NCBI RefSeq assembly: GCF_026020075.1 | Contig: NZ_CP102772.1 | Coordinates: forward strand, 3,632,501-3,696,500 | DNA from: Bosea sp. NBC_00550 | Lineage (GTDB): Bacteria > Pseudomonadota > Alphaproteobacteria > Rhizobiales > Beijerinckiaceae | Direction: 5' to 3' | DNA length: 64,000 nucleotides | Shown: in pieces, positions 1 to 9,190 of the stretch | Layout: each line of letters begins with the position of its first letter | Position numbering within the stretch: position 1 is the stretch's first letter | The notes under the pieces: generated by a model | What the model was told of the DNA's origin: nothing | The model's input: the letters and a program-made list of their open reading frames with translations, nothing else | The model's database searches: none | Position numbers and translations under genes: made by a program

Positions 1-387
1 CGCGCTCGCAGCCCAGCCGTTCATCGCGACCGAGCCGGCTGCGTCTACCGGCATCTGTTCGATCAGGCCTGGCGCCGGGCCGGTCTGACGCCACCAAGGC
101 CTGTCGCCGAAGTCGGCAGCATCGAGGCCATCGTGCGTCTGGTTGCGGCCGGCAGCGGCTATGCCCTCGCGCCCCGGATCGCGGCGCGGGAAGCGCTGGA
201 GCGCGGTGCCGTCGTCGCGCTCCCATCGCCTGGATTCGAGCTTGCGGCGACGCTCGACATGGTATGGCGCCGCCGGCGCGTTCAGCCGCCCGGCCTCGCG
301 CTTCTACTGGCCCGGGCGGGGCGGGCGCGACGTTTTCTCAAACGAGACGATGACCGCCTTCGACGTGAAGAACCGTGCCTGTCGTGA
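1..387 (+). CDS. LysR-family regulator, C-terminal fragment (cut by window start)
   Basis: The frame is open from the first base to a TGA at 385-387. It encodes about 128 residues that look like the last part of a LysR substrate-binding domain: a stretch reading VGSIEAIVRLVAAGSGYALA followed by a proline and hydrophobic strands, which is the usual second half of the effector-binding fold. The DNA-binding N-terminus would lie left of the window. The tail is arginine-rich and overlaps the 3' end of the convergent SDR gene by about 50 bp, so the real stop could differ if there is an error here. Effector and targets cannot be told. Confidence 0.6.
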   Translation, partial: RARSPAVHRDRAGCVYRHLFDQAWRRAGLTPPRPVAEVGSIEAIVRLVAAGSGYALAPRIAAREALERGAVVALPSPGFELAATLDMVWRRRRVQPPGLALLLARAGRARRFLKRDDDRLRREEPCLS

Positions 388-1087
388 AGCCATTGCCGAT
401 GAGAAAGGCCACGGCATCGGCGATATCGTCCGGCTGACCGACGCGACCGACCGGCAGGCGTTCCGCCATCCCGGCGAGAACCTCGGCCTTCCGTTCGCCC
501 GCCACCGCTTGCCAAATCGGCGTGTCGACCCAGCCCGGCGATACGGCATTCACACGCACCGGCGCCAGTTCGACAGCCAGGGCCCGGACGAGACCTTCCA
601 GTGCCGCATTGATGGTCGCGACCACCGTTCCCCGGGCCATCGGCCGGTAGGCCGCGATGCCGGAGGTGAAGGTCAGCGATCCCTTGGGAGCGAGCTTCGG
701 GCTGCCGTATTTGGCAAGCAGGATGGGGCCGATGATCTTGCTGTCGATGGCGCGCCGGGCTGCATCCAGGTCCAGCGCGGGCAGCCTTTCGTAGGCGCCC
801 GTAAAATCCGCGGCCGTACAGACGATATGATCGAGCGGCTCGCCGTTCGCGAACAATGCCCGCACCTCCCCTTCGGAGGTGATGTCGGCCATCCGTGCCG
901 CGAGCAGCGGCGAGGCCCCGAGGTCATCCTGCGCGCGCCTGAGCCGGGAAGCGTCCCTGCCGACGATCGTCACATGGTCGCCGGCCGCTATCAGCCGCCG
1001 CGCCAGGGCGAAGCCCATGCCGGAGCTTCCTCCCGCGATAAGGACGCGGCGCAGGTTCGTGTCCTGATTGGTCATCTTGGTCTCCAT
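338..1087 (-). CDS. Atypical SDR-family (Rossmann) protein lacking the YxxxK catalytic pair
   Basis: 249 residues with the short-chain dehydrogenase fold: an N-terminal nucleotide-binding loop AGGSSGMG (about residues 18-25), a mid-protein SGIAAYRP segment, the helix NAALEGLVRALAVELAP and the downstream VRVNAVSPGWVDTP strand, and a C-terminal VEGGH. The family's active-site Tyr and Lys, normally four residues apart just before the AALEGL helix, are Val and Asn here, and the NNAG motif is CTAA. The fold is clear; a classical dehydrogenase reaction is doubtful. It may be a divergent SDR subfamily that uses other residues or a non-catalytic binder. It lies downstream of two LysR genes on the same strand after a 257-bp gap that shows nothing recognisable. 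Confidence 0.8.
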   Translation of the reverse strand: METKMTNQDTNLRRVLIAGGSSGMGFALARRLIAAGDHVTIVGRDASRLRRAQDDLGASPLLAARMADITSEGEVRALFANGEPLDHIVCTAADFTGAYERLPALDLDAARRAIDSKIIGPILLAKYGSPKLAPKGSLTFTSGIAAYRPMARGTVVATINAALEGLVRALAVELAPVRVNAVSPGWVDTPIWQAVAGERKAEVLAGMAERLPVGRVGQPDDIADAVAFLIGNGFTTGTVLHVEGGHRLV

Positions 1088-1344
1088 TTCCGATCTAGCG
1101 GCTGTGTTCCAGCTTTCCGCGCTCGTTGGGAAACGGAAGGATCCGATGGTGTTATCGGCGATGCCGATCGAAGACGAAGGGGCTGGCGCCCGTGAATGCC
1201 ACCGGCCGCTCTTTTGTGGGACTGACGGTCAAGGCGGGCAATACGGCATGCTCCGGCTTCAACACCACCGGGCTACCCAATCTGCCGGCGGTTTTTGATC
1301 GCATCGAGCGACCTCCACCGACACCGTCCAGGCGCCCCGTATCA

Positions 1345-2220
1345 TCAGCGTTCCCGGACGATCTCTACGAAGCGAGCGGCCAATCGAGAGAGCGGCCTGC
1401 TGCGCACGGTCATGAGGCAGATCGTTATGGGAATATGAGGCTCGACCGAAAGCTGAACGAGCCCGTCGAAACGCTGCGCCTGCGTCAGCAGGCTGTCGAT
1501 CAACGTCACGTCGCCAGGTCCGGCCAGGAGATGCGCCGCCGAGATGCTGTACGGAACCGTCATGAACGGTGCATATTCGAGCCCCTCCCTCTCATAGGCC
1601 TGGGCGATCAGCCAGCCCAGCGGCGACTTCTCGCGATCGAAGCAGATCAGGCGACGTGCCCTCAGGTCATGCAGGCTGACCGTGCCCTGCTTCGCAAGGG
1701 CATCGCCCGTCCGGACCAAAGCGATGATCTCCCCTCCGGCAAGAGGCGTCAGCGCGATGTCGTCGGTCACGCGCGGGGAGAACATCAAGCCGAGATCGGC
1801 CGTGCCGAGCGCTAGTTCCGTGGGCGCGTCGCCCATGATCAGCTCGACACGCGCCTGCGGGTATTCGTTCGTCAGCCGGCCCAGAGCGCGCGCAATGACG
1901 CCATGGCCGATACTGGGTGTCGAGGCGATGCGCAGCGGCGTCTCCTGGCCGGCACGCAGCCGCACTGCGACGTTCCGCAAACCCAGCCATTCCTGCTCGA
2001 CGGAATCGAGGGCTGCCATCAGGGCGCTGGCCTCGGCGCGCAGCGTCAGACGGCCGTCGCGTCGCTCGAAGACGAGGACGCCCAGGCTCGTCTCGCTCCG
2101 CGCGACGATCTTGCTGATGGCCGACTGCGTAAGGTTGAGCTGGCGTGCGGCCTCCACCGTCGTGCCGCAACGATGGACGGCGCGCAGGACGGCGGCGTGT
2201 GCGGGCGTGAATTGCGTCAT
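1345..2220 (-). CDS. LysR-family transcriptional regulator
   Basis: 291 residues. The N-terminal helix-turn-helix covers about residues 1-65 (VEAARQLNLTQSAISKIVAR is the recognition part), followed by a periplasmic-binding-like effector domain (TPSIGHGVIARALGRLTNEYP onward). Its start codon overlaps the stop of the upstream LysR gene by four bases (ATGA), so the two regulators are probably translationally coupled. The first residues are less canonical than in most LysR proteins but the domain order and length are normal. It may control the SDR gene downstream or the divergent transporter operon. Confidence 0.9.
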   Translation of the reverse strand: MTQFTPAHAAVLRAVHRCGTTVEAARQLNLTQSAISKIVARSETSLGVLVFERRDGRLTLRAEASALMAALDSVEQEWLGLRNVAVRLRAGQETPLRIASTPSIGHGVIARALGRLTNEYPQARVELIMGDAPTELALGTADLGLMFSPRVTDDIALTPLAGGEIIALVRTGDALAKQGTVSLHDLRARRLICFDREKSPLGWLIAQAYEREGLEYAPFMTVPYSISAAHLLAGPGDVTLIDSLLTQAQRFDGLVQLSVEPHIPITICLMTVRSRPLSRLAARFVEIVRER

Positions 2221-3095
2221 TGCTGCGGATTCTCCTGCAGATGCGCCAGCAGCACCCGCGCCGCGCGGTCGAGCGCAACGCCCTGCCGATGATGGGCATA
2301 GGCTGTCACCAGAGGACTCGCCTCGAGCGGGCGCACGGCGAGCCCTTCGACGAGATTGCTGCTGATGACGAAGCCATCGACGAGCGCGATTCCAACGCCT
2401 TCGCGCGCCAGATGGCAGGCGGTGTCGGTATGGCGGACGGTGATCGCGATGCGATCCGCCAGCCCTATCCCGCTGAGAGCCTCCTGGAAGCTGTCGCGGG
2501 CGCTCACGCCATCCGGACCGTAGCTGATCAGCCGGGCGCCATCGAGATCACCGCGCGAAATGGTTGCGCATGCAATAAGCGGATGTTCGGGCGACAGGAC
2601 ACAGACCAGGGGACTGCGCCGCAGCGCCACATCCGCGATCGTCTCGCGCGACATCGGTCCATAGGAGATGCCGAGATCGGCTTCGCCCGCATCGAGATGC
2701 TCGCGGACGTGATCGAACATGATCTCGACGGCCGCGGCCTCGTCGAGGCTGCGTCGGGTCTGCTTGATCGCCGGCGGCAAGATGCTGTGCGCAAGGCCCG
2801 GCACCGTCGCCACCCGCAAGCGATCGGCCATGCCGACCCGGATCATGTCCGCCTCGTGCCGCGCGCGCTTGAGCACGCCGAACAGGGATTTCGCATGCCT
2901 CACCAGGAGCTGCGCCTCCGGCGTCGGCACGAGCCGGCCCTGGATAGTCGTGGCGAGGCTGAGCTCCAGCTCCTGCTCGGCCTGCTTGAGCGATTTGATC
3001 ACCGCCGACTGGCTGATGCCGAGGCCCTGCGCCGCCTCGCCAGTTCCGCCGAGCCGCACGAACGCATCGATCGCGAGCAGCGAGCCGAGTTTCAT
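2217..3095 (-). CDS. LysR-family transcriptional regulator, divergent from transporter operon
   Basis: 292 residues with an N-terminal winged helix-turn-helix (GTGEAAQGLGISQSAVIKSLKQAEQELE, about residues 17-45) and a C-terminal effector domain. It is transcribed away from the SBP/permease operon starting at 3209, the classic LysR arrangement, so it is the best candidate regulator of that operon. The start is the ATG at 3095; the intergenic space contains an inverted repeat that could be its binding site. It forms a two-gene unit with the overlapping second LysR gene. Confidence 0.9.
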   Translation of the reverse strand: MKLGSLLAIDAFVRLGGTGEAAQGLGISQSAVIKSLKQAEQELELSLATTIQGRLVPTPEAQLLVRHAKSLFGVLKRARHEADMIRVGMADRLRVATVPGLAHSILPPAIKQTRRSLDEAAAVEIMFDHVREHLDAGEADLGISYGPMSRETIADVALRRSPLVCVLSPEHPLIACATISRGDLDGARLISYGPDGVSARDSFQEALSGIGLADRIAITVRHTDTACHLAREGVGIALVDGFVISSNLVEGLAVRPLEASPLVTAYAHHRQGVALDRAARVLLAHLQENPQQ

Positions 3096-3118
3096 CTCTA
3101 TTCCGCTTGGTTGGTAAA

Positions 3119-3142
3119 CCTGCCGAATGTTTCATTGGCAGG
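3119..3142. promoter_or_regulatory. Candidate LysR operator (inverted repeat)
   Basis: Arms CCTGCC and GGCAGG are perfect inverted repeats separated by 12 bases, in the 113-bp space between the divergent LysR gene (start 3095) and the SBP gene (start 3209). Position and spacing suit a LysR-type site, but the arms are short and chance is possible. Confidence 0.35.
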
Positions 3143-3208
3143 AATAGGATGGCTCATGGAAGGATGCAAACCGCCGACGCAGAGCGGCCAAGGAATCAGG
3201 GGATCGGT

Positions 3209-4735
3209 ATGACCAAGCTTCGTTCGATGATTTCGGCTGGCGCGCTCGCGCTGGCGCTCAGCGCCCCGGCTCTCATGGCCGCGCCCTCCATCGTTCTCGC
3301 CAAGGGCACGTTGCGGCTGGCGCAGACGCAGGATCTGGTTTCGCTCGATCCCATCGCAACCAGTGACAACGCCTCGATCTACGCACAGCTCCTGATCTTC
3401 GACACGCTGCTGCGACCCAGCAAGGACGCGACGAAGCTCGAACCCGGTCTGGCCGAGAGCTGGAAGGTCAGCGACGACGGAATGACCTACAGCTTCAAGC
3501 TGCGCCAGGCGAAATTCTCGGACGGCACACCGGTAACGGCCGGCGACGTCGCCTTTTCGTTGAAGCGCGCCGGAAGCGACGCATCGAGCTGGAAGCGCTT
3601 CTTCTCCGGCATCGACGTGATCGAGACGCCGGACGATCGCACCGTCGTGCTGAAGCTCAAGAAGGTGTTCACGCCGCTCCTCAACAACCTCGCGCTGTTC
3701 TCTTCCGCGATCCTGCCGCAGAAGGCGTTCGAGGCGGCCGGCGACAAGTTCTTCGAGAAGCCGATCGGCAGCGGCCCCTTTTCCGTGGCAGCCTGGAACA
3801 AGGGCCAGGGCCTGTCGCTGAAGAAGAATGCGAATTACTGGCAGGCCGGCAAGCCCGACCTCGACGGTGCCGAGCTGATGGTCATCCCGGAAGGCAACAG
3901 CCGCGTCCTGAAGCTGCAGGCCGGCGAGGTCGACGCCGCCATCGACATTCCGCTCAACCAGCTCCAGGCGCTCGGGCGCGACGGCAAGATCAAGACGGCG
4001 GTCGCGAATGTCTTCCGCACCGATTTCATGCTGATGAACACCAGGAAGAAGCCGTTCGACGATCTTCGCGTGCGGCAGGCGCTGAACTACGCGATCGACA
4101 AGGACGGCTTGGTCAAGGCGCTGCTCTACGGAACCGGCAAGGTCTCGAATTCGCCGATGCCGCCGATGGCCTATGCCGATGCCGGCCTGAAGCCCTACCC
4201 GCACGACCTCGCCAAGGCCAAGGCGCTGCTGGCCGAAGCCGGCTACAAGGACGGCTTCAAGACCTCGCTGCTGGTCGATTCCAGCCGTCCGCTGCACCGC
4301 CAGCTCGGCCAGGCCCTGCAGGCTGCGTTGAAGCAGATCGGTATCACCGCCGATATCCGCCTCGTCGAGGGCGGCACGCACTGGACCACGACCAAGGCGG
4401 GCGACTACGAGATGGCCGTCGCCTATGCGACCAGCGACACGATCGACCCTGACCAGCTCGTCGGCTTCCTGCTCGTCAATCCCGAGCGCGCGAACGCCTA
4501 TCACACCGAATGGAAGAGCGAGCGCGTCAACGAGCTCTACGACAAGGAGCGCGTGACGGGGGATGGGCCGGAGCGCGGCAAGATGTTCCAGGAGATCATC
4601 AAGCTCGCCCATGACGGCGCGCCCTCGGTCTTCCTGTTCTATCCCGGCACCTCCTATGCCTATCGCAGCAATGTCGAGGGCTTCGAGGTTCTGCCGACCT
4701 CGAACTTCCGCCTCGAGGACGTCAAGCTGAAGTAA
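3209..4735 (+). CDS. ABC transporter substrate-binding protein, dipeptide/oligopeptide type (SBP family 5)
   Basis: 508 residues from the ATG at 3209, chosen because it follows a purine-rich ribosome site (AGGGGATCGG) and opens directly with a signal peptide (MTKLRSMISAGALALALS, cleavage near ALMAAPSIVLA). The mature part has family-5 landmarks: an N-terminal strand ending SLDPIATSDN, SWKVSDDGMTYSFKLRQAKFSDG, PIGSGPF near residue 188, and VRQALNYAIDKD. Periplasmic. It captures a peptide-like solute and hands it to the two permeases directly downstream. The natural ligand is unknown. It is distant in sequence from the five other SBPs in the window. Confidence 0.93.
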   Translation: MTKLRSMISAGALALALSAPALMAAPSIVLAKGTLRLAQTQDLVSLDPIATSDNASIYAQLLIFDTLLRPSKDATKLEPGLAESWKVSDDGMTYSFKLRQAKFSDGTPVTAGDVAFSLKRAGSDASSWKRFFSGIDVIETPDDRTVVLKLKKVFTPLLNNLALFSSAILPQKAFEAAGDKFFEKPIGSGPFSVAAWNKGQGLSLKKNANYWQAGKPDLDGAELMVIPEGNSRVLKLQAGEVDAAIDIPLNQLQALGRDGKIKTAVANVFRTDFMLMNTRKKPFDDLRVRQALNYAIDKDGLVKALLYGTGKVSNSPMPPMAYADAGLKPYPHDLAKAKALLAEAGYKDGFKTSLLVDSSRPLHRQLGQALQAALKQIGITADIRLVEGGTHWTTTKAGDYEMAVAYATSDTIDPDQLVGFLLVNPERANAYHTEWKSERVNELYDKERVTGDGPERGKMFQEIIKLAHDGAPSVFLFYPGTSYAYRSNVEGFEVLPTSNFRLEDVKLK

Positions 4736-4771
4736 GGGAAGGGCATCTGCGCGCCCGTCTTCCTGCCCGCC

Positions 4772-5707
4772 ATGCTCATCTATATCGTCAAGCGCCTCGT
4801 CCAGCTGGTGCCGGTTCTCTTCGGCATCACGCTGGCCTGCTTCCTGCTGCTGCGCGCCCTTCCCGGCGACCCCGCGACGCTGCTTCTCGGCGCGCGCGGC
4901 GGCGCCGAGGAGATCGCGCTGATGAAGCAGCGGCTCGGCCTCGACCTGCCGCTATGGCGGCAATACCTGCTCTTCCTTGCCGATATCGGCTCGGGCAGTC
5001 TCGGCCGCTCGGTCGTGCATGCCCGGCCTGTGATGCAACTCGTGCTCGAGCGGCTGCCGGCAACGCTGTGGCTCGTCGCCTACTCGACGACGCTTGCCGT
5101 GCTGATGACCGTGCCGCTGGCCCTCTGGTCGGCGATGCGGCGTGGCGGACCCGTCGATCTGGCGATCAAGCTCGCCTTCACCATCGTGATCGCGATGCCC
5201 TCCTTCTGGCTCGGGCTGATCTTCGTCATCCTGTTCGCGATCTGGCTGCCCTTGTTCCCGACCTCGGGCTATGGCGACGACCTGCTCTCTCGTCTGCATC
5301 ACACGACTTTGCCAGCTCTCGTTATCGCGCTTGCCACGGCCTCCCTGACAATCCGCAGCCTGCGCAGCGCCATCCTCGGCGTGCTCGGCTCCGACTACGT
5401 CACCACCGCGCGCGCCAAGGGCGCGGGCACGGGCCGGCTGATGGGCGTCCATGTGCTGCCCAATGCGCTGATCAGCTCGATCTCCGTGCTCGGCGCCCAT
5501 ACGAGCTGGGTGATCGGCGGCACTGTGGTGATCGAGACCGTCTTCGCGCTGCCGGGCCTCGGCTCGCTGTTCGTCGAGTCGATCTTCGCCCGCGATTATC
5601 CGCTGATCCAGGGGCTCACCATCGTCTTCGCCGTCCTCGTGGTGCTGATCAATCTGGCGACCGATCTCGCCTATGCGCTCGCCGATCCGCGCATCAGGTT
5701 GGAGTGA
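4772..5707 (+). CDS. ABC transporter permease, DppB-like
   Basis: 311 residues, multi-pass inner-membrane protein. The N-terminus MLIYIVKRLVQLVPVLFGIT and the ALPGDPA motif are typical of DppB/OppB permeases. The cytoplasmic coupling loop (DYVTTARAKGAG, about residues 208-219) that contacts the ATPase is present, as is the C-terminal ADPRIRLE. It starts 36 bp after the SBP stop and runs into the second permease with a 4-bp gap. Partner ATPases are not encoded in the operon. Confidence 0.93.
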   Translation: MLIYIVKRLVQLVPVLFGITLACFLLLRALPGDPATLLLGARGGAEEIALMKQRLGLDLPLWRQYLLFLADIGSGSLGRSVVHARPVMQLVLERLPATLWLVAYSTTLAVLMTVPLALWSAMRRGGPVDLAIKLAFTIVIAMPSFWLGLIFVILFAIWLPLFPTSGYGDDLLSRLHHTTLPALVIALATASLTIRSLRSAILGVLGSDYVTTARAKGAGTGRLMGVHVLPNALISSISVLGAHTSWVIGGTVVIETVFALPGLGSLFVESIFARDYPLIQGLTIVFAVLVVLINLATDLAYALADPRIRLE

Positions 5708-5711
5708 GCCG

Positions 5712-6524
5712 ATGAATCGCCTCCGCTCCAATCCGAGCCTGTCGGTCGGGCTCGCCATGCTCGCGTTGCTCGGCGCCTGCGTCGCGCTCGGCCAGATCTG
5801 GACGCCGCATGATCCCTTCGAGATCGACTACGGCAACACGCTGCAGCAGCCCTCCCTCGCCAACTGGTTCGGCACCGACGACCTCGGCCGCGACGTTGCC
5901 TCGCGCGTGCTGGCCGGCGGCTATGTCGATCTCAAAGTGGCGCTGATCTGCGTCATTGCGCCGGCCATTCTCGGCGTCGTGATCGGCGCGATCTCGGGCT
6001 TCATCGGCGGACGCGTCGACACCTTCATCATGCGCATCACCGATATCTTCTGGGCCTTCCCGTTCTATGTCCTCGTCATCGCCATCGTCGGCGTGCTCGG
6101 CCCGGGCGAGGCCAATCTCTATCTCGCCTTCCTCCTGGTGAACTGGATTTCCTTCGCCCGCATCGTGCGGGGCGAAGTTCTGGTGCTGCGCAATCTCGAA
6201 TTCGTGCAGGCGGCGCGCAGCCTCGGCTGCTCGACCCCGCGGATCGTCACCGCCCATATCCTCCCTAATGCGGTCAACCCTGCCATCGTCTATGCGATGG
6301 CGGATGTGGTGCTCACCATCCTCGCGGTTACCTCGCTCAGTTTCCTCGGCCTCGGCATCCAGCCGCCGACGCCGGAATGGGGGCTGATGATCTCGGATGG
6401 CCGGCAGTTCCTGTTCGACGCCTGGTGGATCGCAACCTTCCCCGGGCTCGCCATCATCTACACCGGCGTTACCTTCGCGTTGATCGGCGAGGGCCTCGAC
6501 ACCGCGCTGCGGCCCAAGGGCTGA
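5712..6524 (+). CDS. ABC transporter permease, DppC-like
   Basis: 270 residues from the ATG at 5712, preceded by GGAGTGA that also contains the stop of dppB-like. It has the DppC hallmarks: an N-terminal transmembrane helix, then FGTDDLGRDVASRVLAGG, and the coupling loop FVQAARSLGCSTPRI. It pairs with the preceding permease to form the membrane channel of a peptide-type importer. Upstream in-frame codons are rejected because they overlap the previous gene and lack a ribosome site. Confidence 0.93.
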   Translation: MNRLRSNPSLSVGLAMLALLGACVALGQIWTPHDPFEIDYGNTLQQPSLANWFGTDDLGRDVASRVLAGGYVDLKVALICVIAPAILGVVIGAISGFIGGRVDTFIMRITDIFWAFPFYVLVIAIVGVLGPGEANLYLAFLLVNWISFARIVRGEVLVLRNLEFVQAARSLGCSTPRIVTAHILPNAVNPAIVYAMADVVLTILAVTSLSFLGLGIQPPTPEWGLMISDGRQFLFDAWWIATFPGLAIIYTGVTFALIGEGLDTALRPKG

Positions 6525-6561
6525 ACCCTCCTTGTCTCCATCGGCCTTTCACAGGTGGTCC

Positions 6562-7500
6562 ATGAGCTTCTTCGACGACGATCCGGAATTGCAGCGCATT
6601 GGATCGCTGATCACCGACAAGGCCGAGACCGCCTTCGGAGCGCGGGGCGTCCCAAGCGAGCAGTTCGGCTACGTCCTGCTGCGGCCGGGTCGGGATGGTG
6701 AGCGGCCGAAAGGCGCCGCCTTGCGCCCTGAATGGCGCAGCTATCCCTGCTCGCTCGTGAAAGTCTTCTTCGTCGTCGCCGCGCAGGCCGCACTGGAATC
6801 GGGACAACTCAGCGCCCACGAGGAACTCGACCGCGCCATGCGCGACATGATCCTGTGGTCGTCCAATTCGGCAACGAATTACATCATCGACCTGTTCACG
6901 CAGACGACGGGTGACACCCTGCTCGACGAACAGGACATTGCCGCGTGGTGCGAGCGTCGCGAAGCGGTCAATCGCTTCTTCGCCCAGCTCGGCTGGCCCG
7001 AGCTGAAAGACATCAACCTCAACCAGAAGCTGATGGACGATCTCCGCTATGGCCGCGAGAAGATCGGCCTCGACCGCTCTCCAGGCGGCCACAATGCGCT
7101 GACGCCGATTGCCATGGCCCGGCTGATGCACGAGATCTTCCATGGCTCGGTGCTGAGCGAGGCCGGGCGGAACAAGGTCCGCGGCCTGCTCGCACGCGAC
7201 CTCGCGAGTTCGTTCGTCAGCCGCGGCGCCTATCAGGTTCAAGGTTATCTCGCCGGCGGCATGCCCGAAGGCACGCAGATTTGGTCGAAGGCCGGGCGCA
7301 CGCGCTGGCTCGGCGACGAGCGCGCCGATTTCCGCCGCCATGATGCCCTGCGCGCCATTCTGCCGGACGGGCAGGAATTCATCCTCACGGTCTTCGCCCA
7401 GGGAGAGGCGATCGCCGAGGATGACGGTTTCGTGCCGGCGCTCGGCGCGATCGTCGCAGGCGAGATGAAGTCAAATGCGCGAGTCGGCATCGCGCCATGA
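6562..7500 (+). CDS. Serine hydrolase of the class A beta-lactamase fold, cytoplasmic
   Basis: 312 residues. Three motifs of penicillin-recognising enzymes appear in order and at fitting distance: S-x-x-K as SLVK (64-67), S-x-N as SNS (101-103), and K-x-G as KAG (243-245). There is no signal peptide, unlike true beta-lactamases, so it probably acts on an imported substrate in the cytoplasm. It closes the SBP/permease operon, 37 bp after the second permease. By context I infer an amidase, esterase or D-amino-acid peptidase acting on the transported solute rather than antibiotic resistance. A short run to the next, convergent gene (7501-7648) holds nothing clear. Confidence 0.75.
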   Translation: MSFFDDDPELQRIGSLITDKAETAFGARGVPSEQFGYVLLRPGRDGERPKGAALRPEWRSYPCSLVKVFFVVAAQAALESGQLSAHEELDRAMRDMILWSSNSATNYIIDLFTQTTGDTLLDEQDIAAWCERREAVNRFFAQLGWPELKDINLNQKLMDDLRYGREKIGLDRSPGGHNALTPIAMARLMHEIFHGSVLSEAGRNKVRGLLARDLASSFVSRGAYQVQGYLAGGMPEGTQIWSKAGRTRWLGDERADFRRHDALRAILPDGQEFILTVFAQGEAIAEDDGFVPALGAIVAGEMKSNARVGIAP

Positions 7501-7648
7501 GCCGACGATGGCCAGTCGCCCGGACGCAGTGCCGAGATTCCGCCTGACTTCGGTTAGCGACCTGTAGGCGGTCCTCTTGTCTCGCAGCTGCGCTGCTGGC
7601 GTTGACCCTTGGTGGATGCCTGCACCGGCACGGTGAGGACGGCCTCGT

Positions 7649-9190
7649 TTATGCCGAGGCCGCTGCTACGCCTGCCCAGGGACTGGTCGGATGCGCCATG
7701 CCTGTGAAGCCGCCTTCGGCGGCCATCACGGCCGAGGGGATCGAGAAATTCACGGGATACAACGTGTCCTCGACGACCTCGACGGGGAAGGCGCCGGCGA
7801 CGGTCGCCGCCACGTCGGCCTCGGCACGGGCGTCGATCTTGATGCGTGGCGTCGAGGCGTCGAGGCGCGGGCGGTGAAAGACCTCCTCCAGCGACAGGCC
7901 GAAATCGACCATGCCGGAGATCAACTGCAGGATCGTCGGGAAAATGGTGCGGCCGCCGGCCGCGCCTATCGAAAGCACGGGGCGGCCCGCCCGGCTCAAA
8001 ATGAGCGGACACATATTGGCGAGCGGCTTCTTGCCGGCCGCGATGGCGTTGGGCTGGCCCGGGCGCGGGTCGAACCACATCATGCCGTTGTTCATGATGA
8101 TGCCGGCCCGAGGCAGGGCGACCTTGGCGCCGAAGCGCGAGAGCAGCGTGTTGGTCAGAGAAACCATCGTGCCCGTGCGGTCGACCACGCTGACATGCGA
8201 GGTGCATCCGGCCTGCGGCGTCGCGGCGTGGCCGAGCGTGGTCAGGCGCTTTTCATAGGCCTGGCGGATGGCTGTAGCATAGAGAAGGGCCGTCCGGGCC
8301 GGTGACGTTTCGCGGGATAGTGGGCCGCTGGCAAGTCGTTCCGCTGCGTCGAAGAAGGTCGGCCCGCCACTCAAGCCAGGCACCGCCGCGATGTCGAAGT
8401 CGCGATAGCGCCCGGTCAGCGCCGGAGCCCAGACCACCTCATAGGTGGCAAGGTCGCCGGCGCGCAGCGGCGAACCGCCAGCTTCGAGATCGCCTGCGAT
8501 CAACGCGGCGCTCTCGCCTTCATAGAAGTCGCGCGCTCCCGCCTTGGCGAGCCGGCGCAACAACTTGGCCTTCAGCGTCATCGGCTTGAAGCGCCTTGTG
8601 TCGGCGCCGGCCTTCGGGCCGTGGCCCTGGTCGAGCAGGATAGCCGAGAGCGTGGGGTCGCGCGCAAGGCCCGGCGCCTCGATCGCGATGCAAAGCGCGG
8701 CATACCAGTCGATTTCCAGACCGCGCTCGGCATGCTCGATCGCAGGCTGGAGCGCTTCCTCCCAGGAGATCGAGCCATGACGCTCCAGCGCGGCGGCAAG
8801 CCCGGCGATCGCGCCGGGTACGCAGATCGAGCTATAGCCGGAGACGTTGCGGTCTCCGACGACCGAGGGCCAGCTGAACCAGTTCCCTGCCTGGGCATCG
8901 GCAAGCGGATAATCGGCCGGGTCGAGCCCGGCGGCCGAGCGTACATTGAAGTCGAGCGTCTCGGTCGCTCCCGTCGCGCCATCGGCATGGACCAGAAAGC
9001 CGCCGCCACCGACGCCCGAGAGCCAGGGTTCGACGGTGCTGAGCACCAGCGCGGCGACGACGGCCGCATCCATCGCATTGCCGCCGCGCGACAGTACATC
9101 GGCGCCGGCTTGCGCCGCGTGACGGTTCTGGGCCGCGACAAGGCCGTGAGCCGAATGCACGGCGGGCCGCTGGATGGCGAAGGTCTGCAT
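7649..9190 (-). CDS. Gamma-glutamyltransferase family protein
   Basis: 513 residues, an Ntn-hydrolase that normally matures by self-cleavage before a threonine. The N-terminal LSRGGNAMDAAVVAALVLSTVEP block (about 33-55) and the nucleophile region CTSHVSVVD (Thr330 by homology) are clear, as is the GAAGGR glycine-rich loop in the small subunit. No signal peptide is visible, in contrast to periplasmic E. coli Ggt, so a cytoplasmic gamma-glutamyl or related amide hydrolase is likely. It is the last gene of the GntR-led operon; its start codon overlaps the deacetylase stop (TGATG), implying coupled translation. Confidence 0.9.
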   Translation of the reverse strand: MQTFAIQRPAVHSAHGLVAAQNRHAAQAGADVLSRGGNAMDAAVVAALVLSTVEPWLSGVGGGGFLVHADGATGATETLDFNVRSAAGLDPADYPLADAQAGNWFSWPSVVGDRNVSGYSSICVPGAIAGLAAALERHGSISWEEALQPAIEHAERGLEIDWYAALCIAIEAPGLARDPTLSAILLDQGHGPKAGADTRRFKPMTLKAKLLRRLAKAGARDFYEGESAALIAGDLEAGGSPLRAGDLATYEVVWAPALTGRYRDFDIAAVPGLSGGPTFFDAAERLASGPLSRETSPARTALLYATAIRQAYEKRLTTLGHAATPQAGCTSHVSVVDRTGTMVSLTNTLLSRFGAKVALPRAGIIMNNGMMWFDPRPGQPNAIAAGKKPLANMCPLILSRAGRPVLSIGAAGGRTIFPTILQLISGMVDFGLSLEEVFHRPRLDASTPRIKIDARAEADVAATVAGAFPVEVVEDTLYPVNFSIPSAVMAAEGGFTGMAHPTSPWAGVAAASA

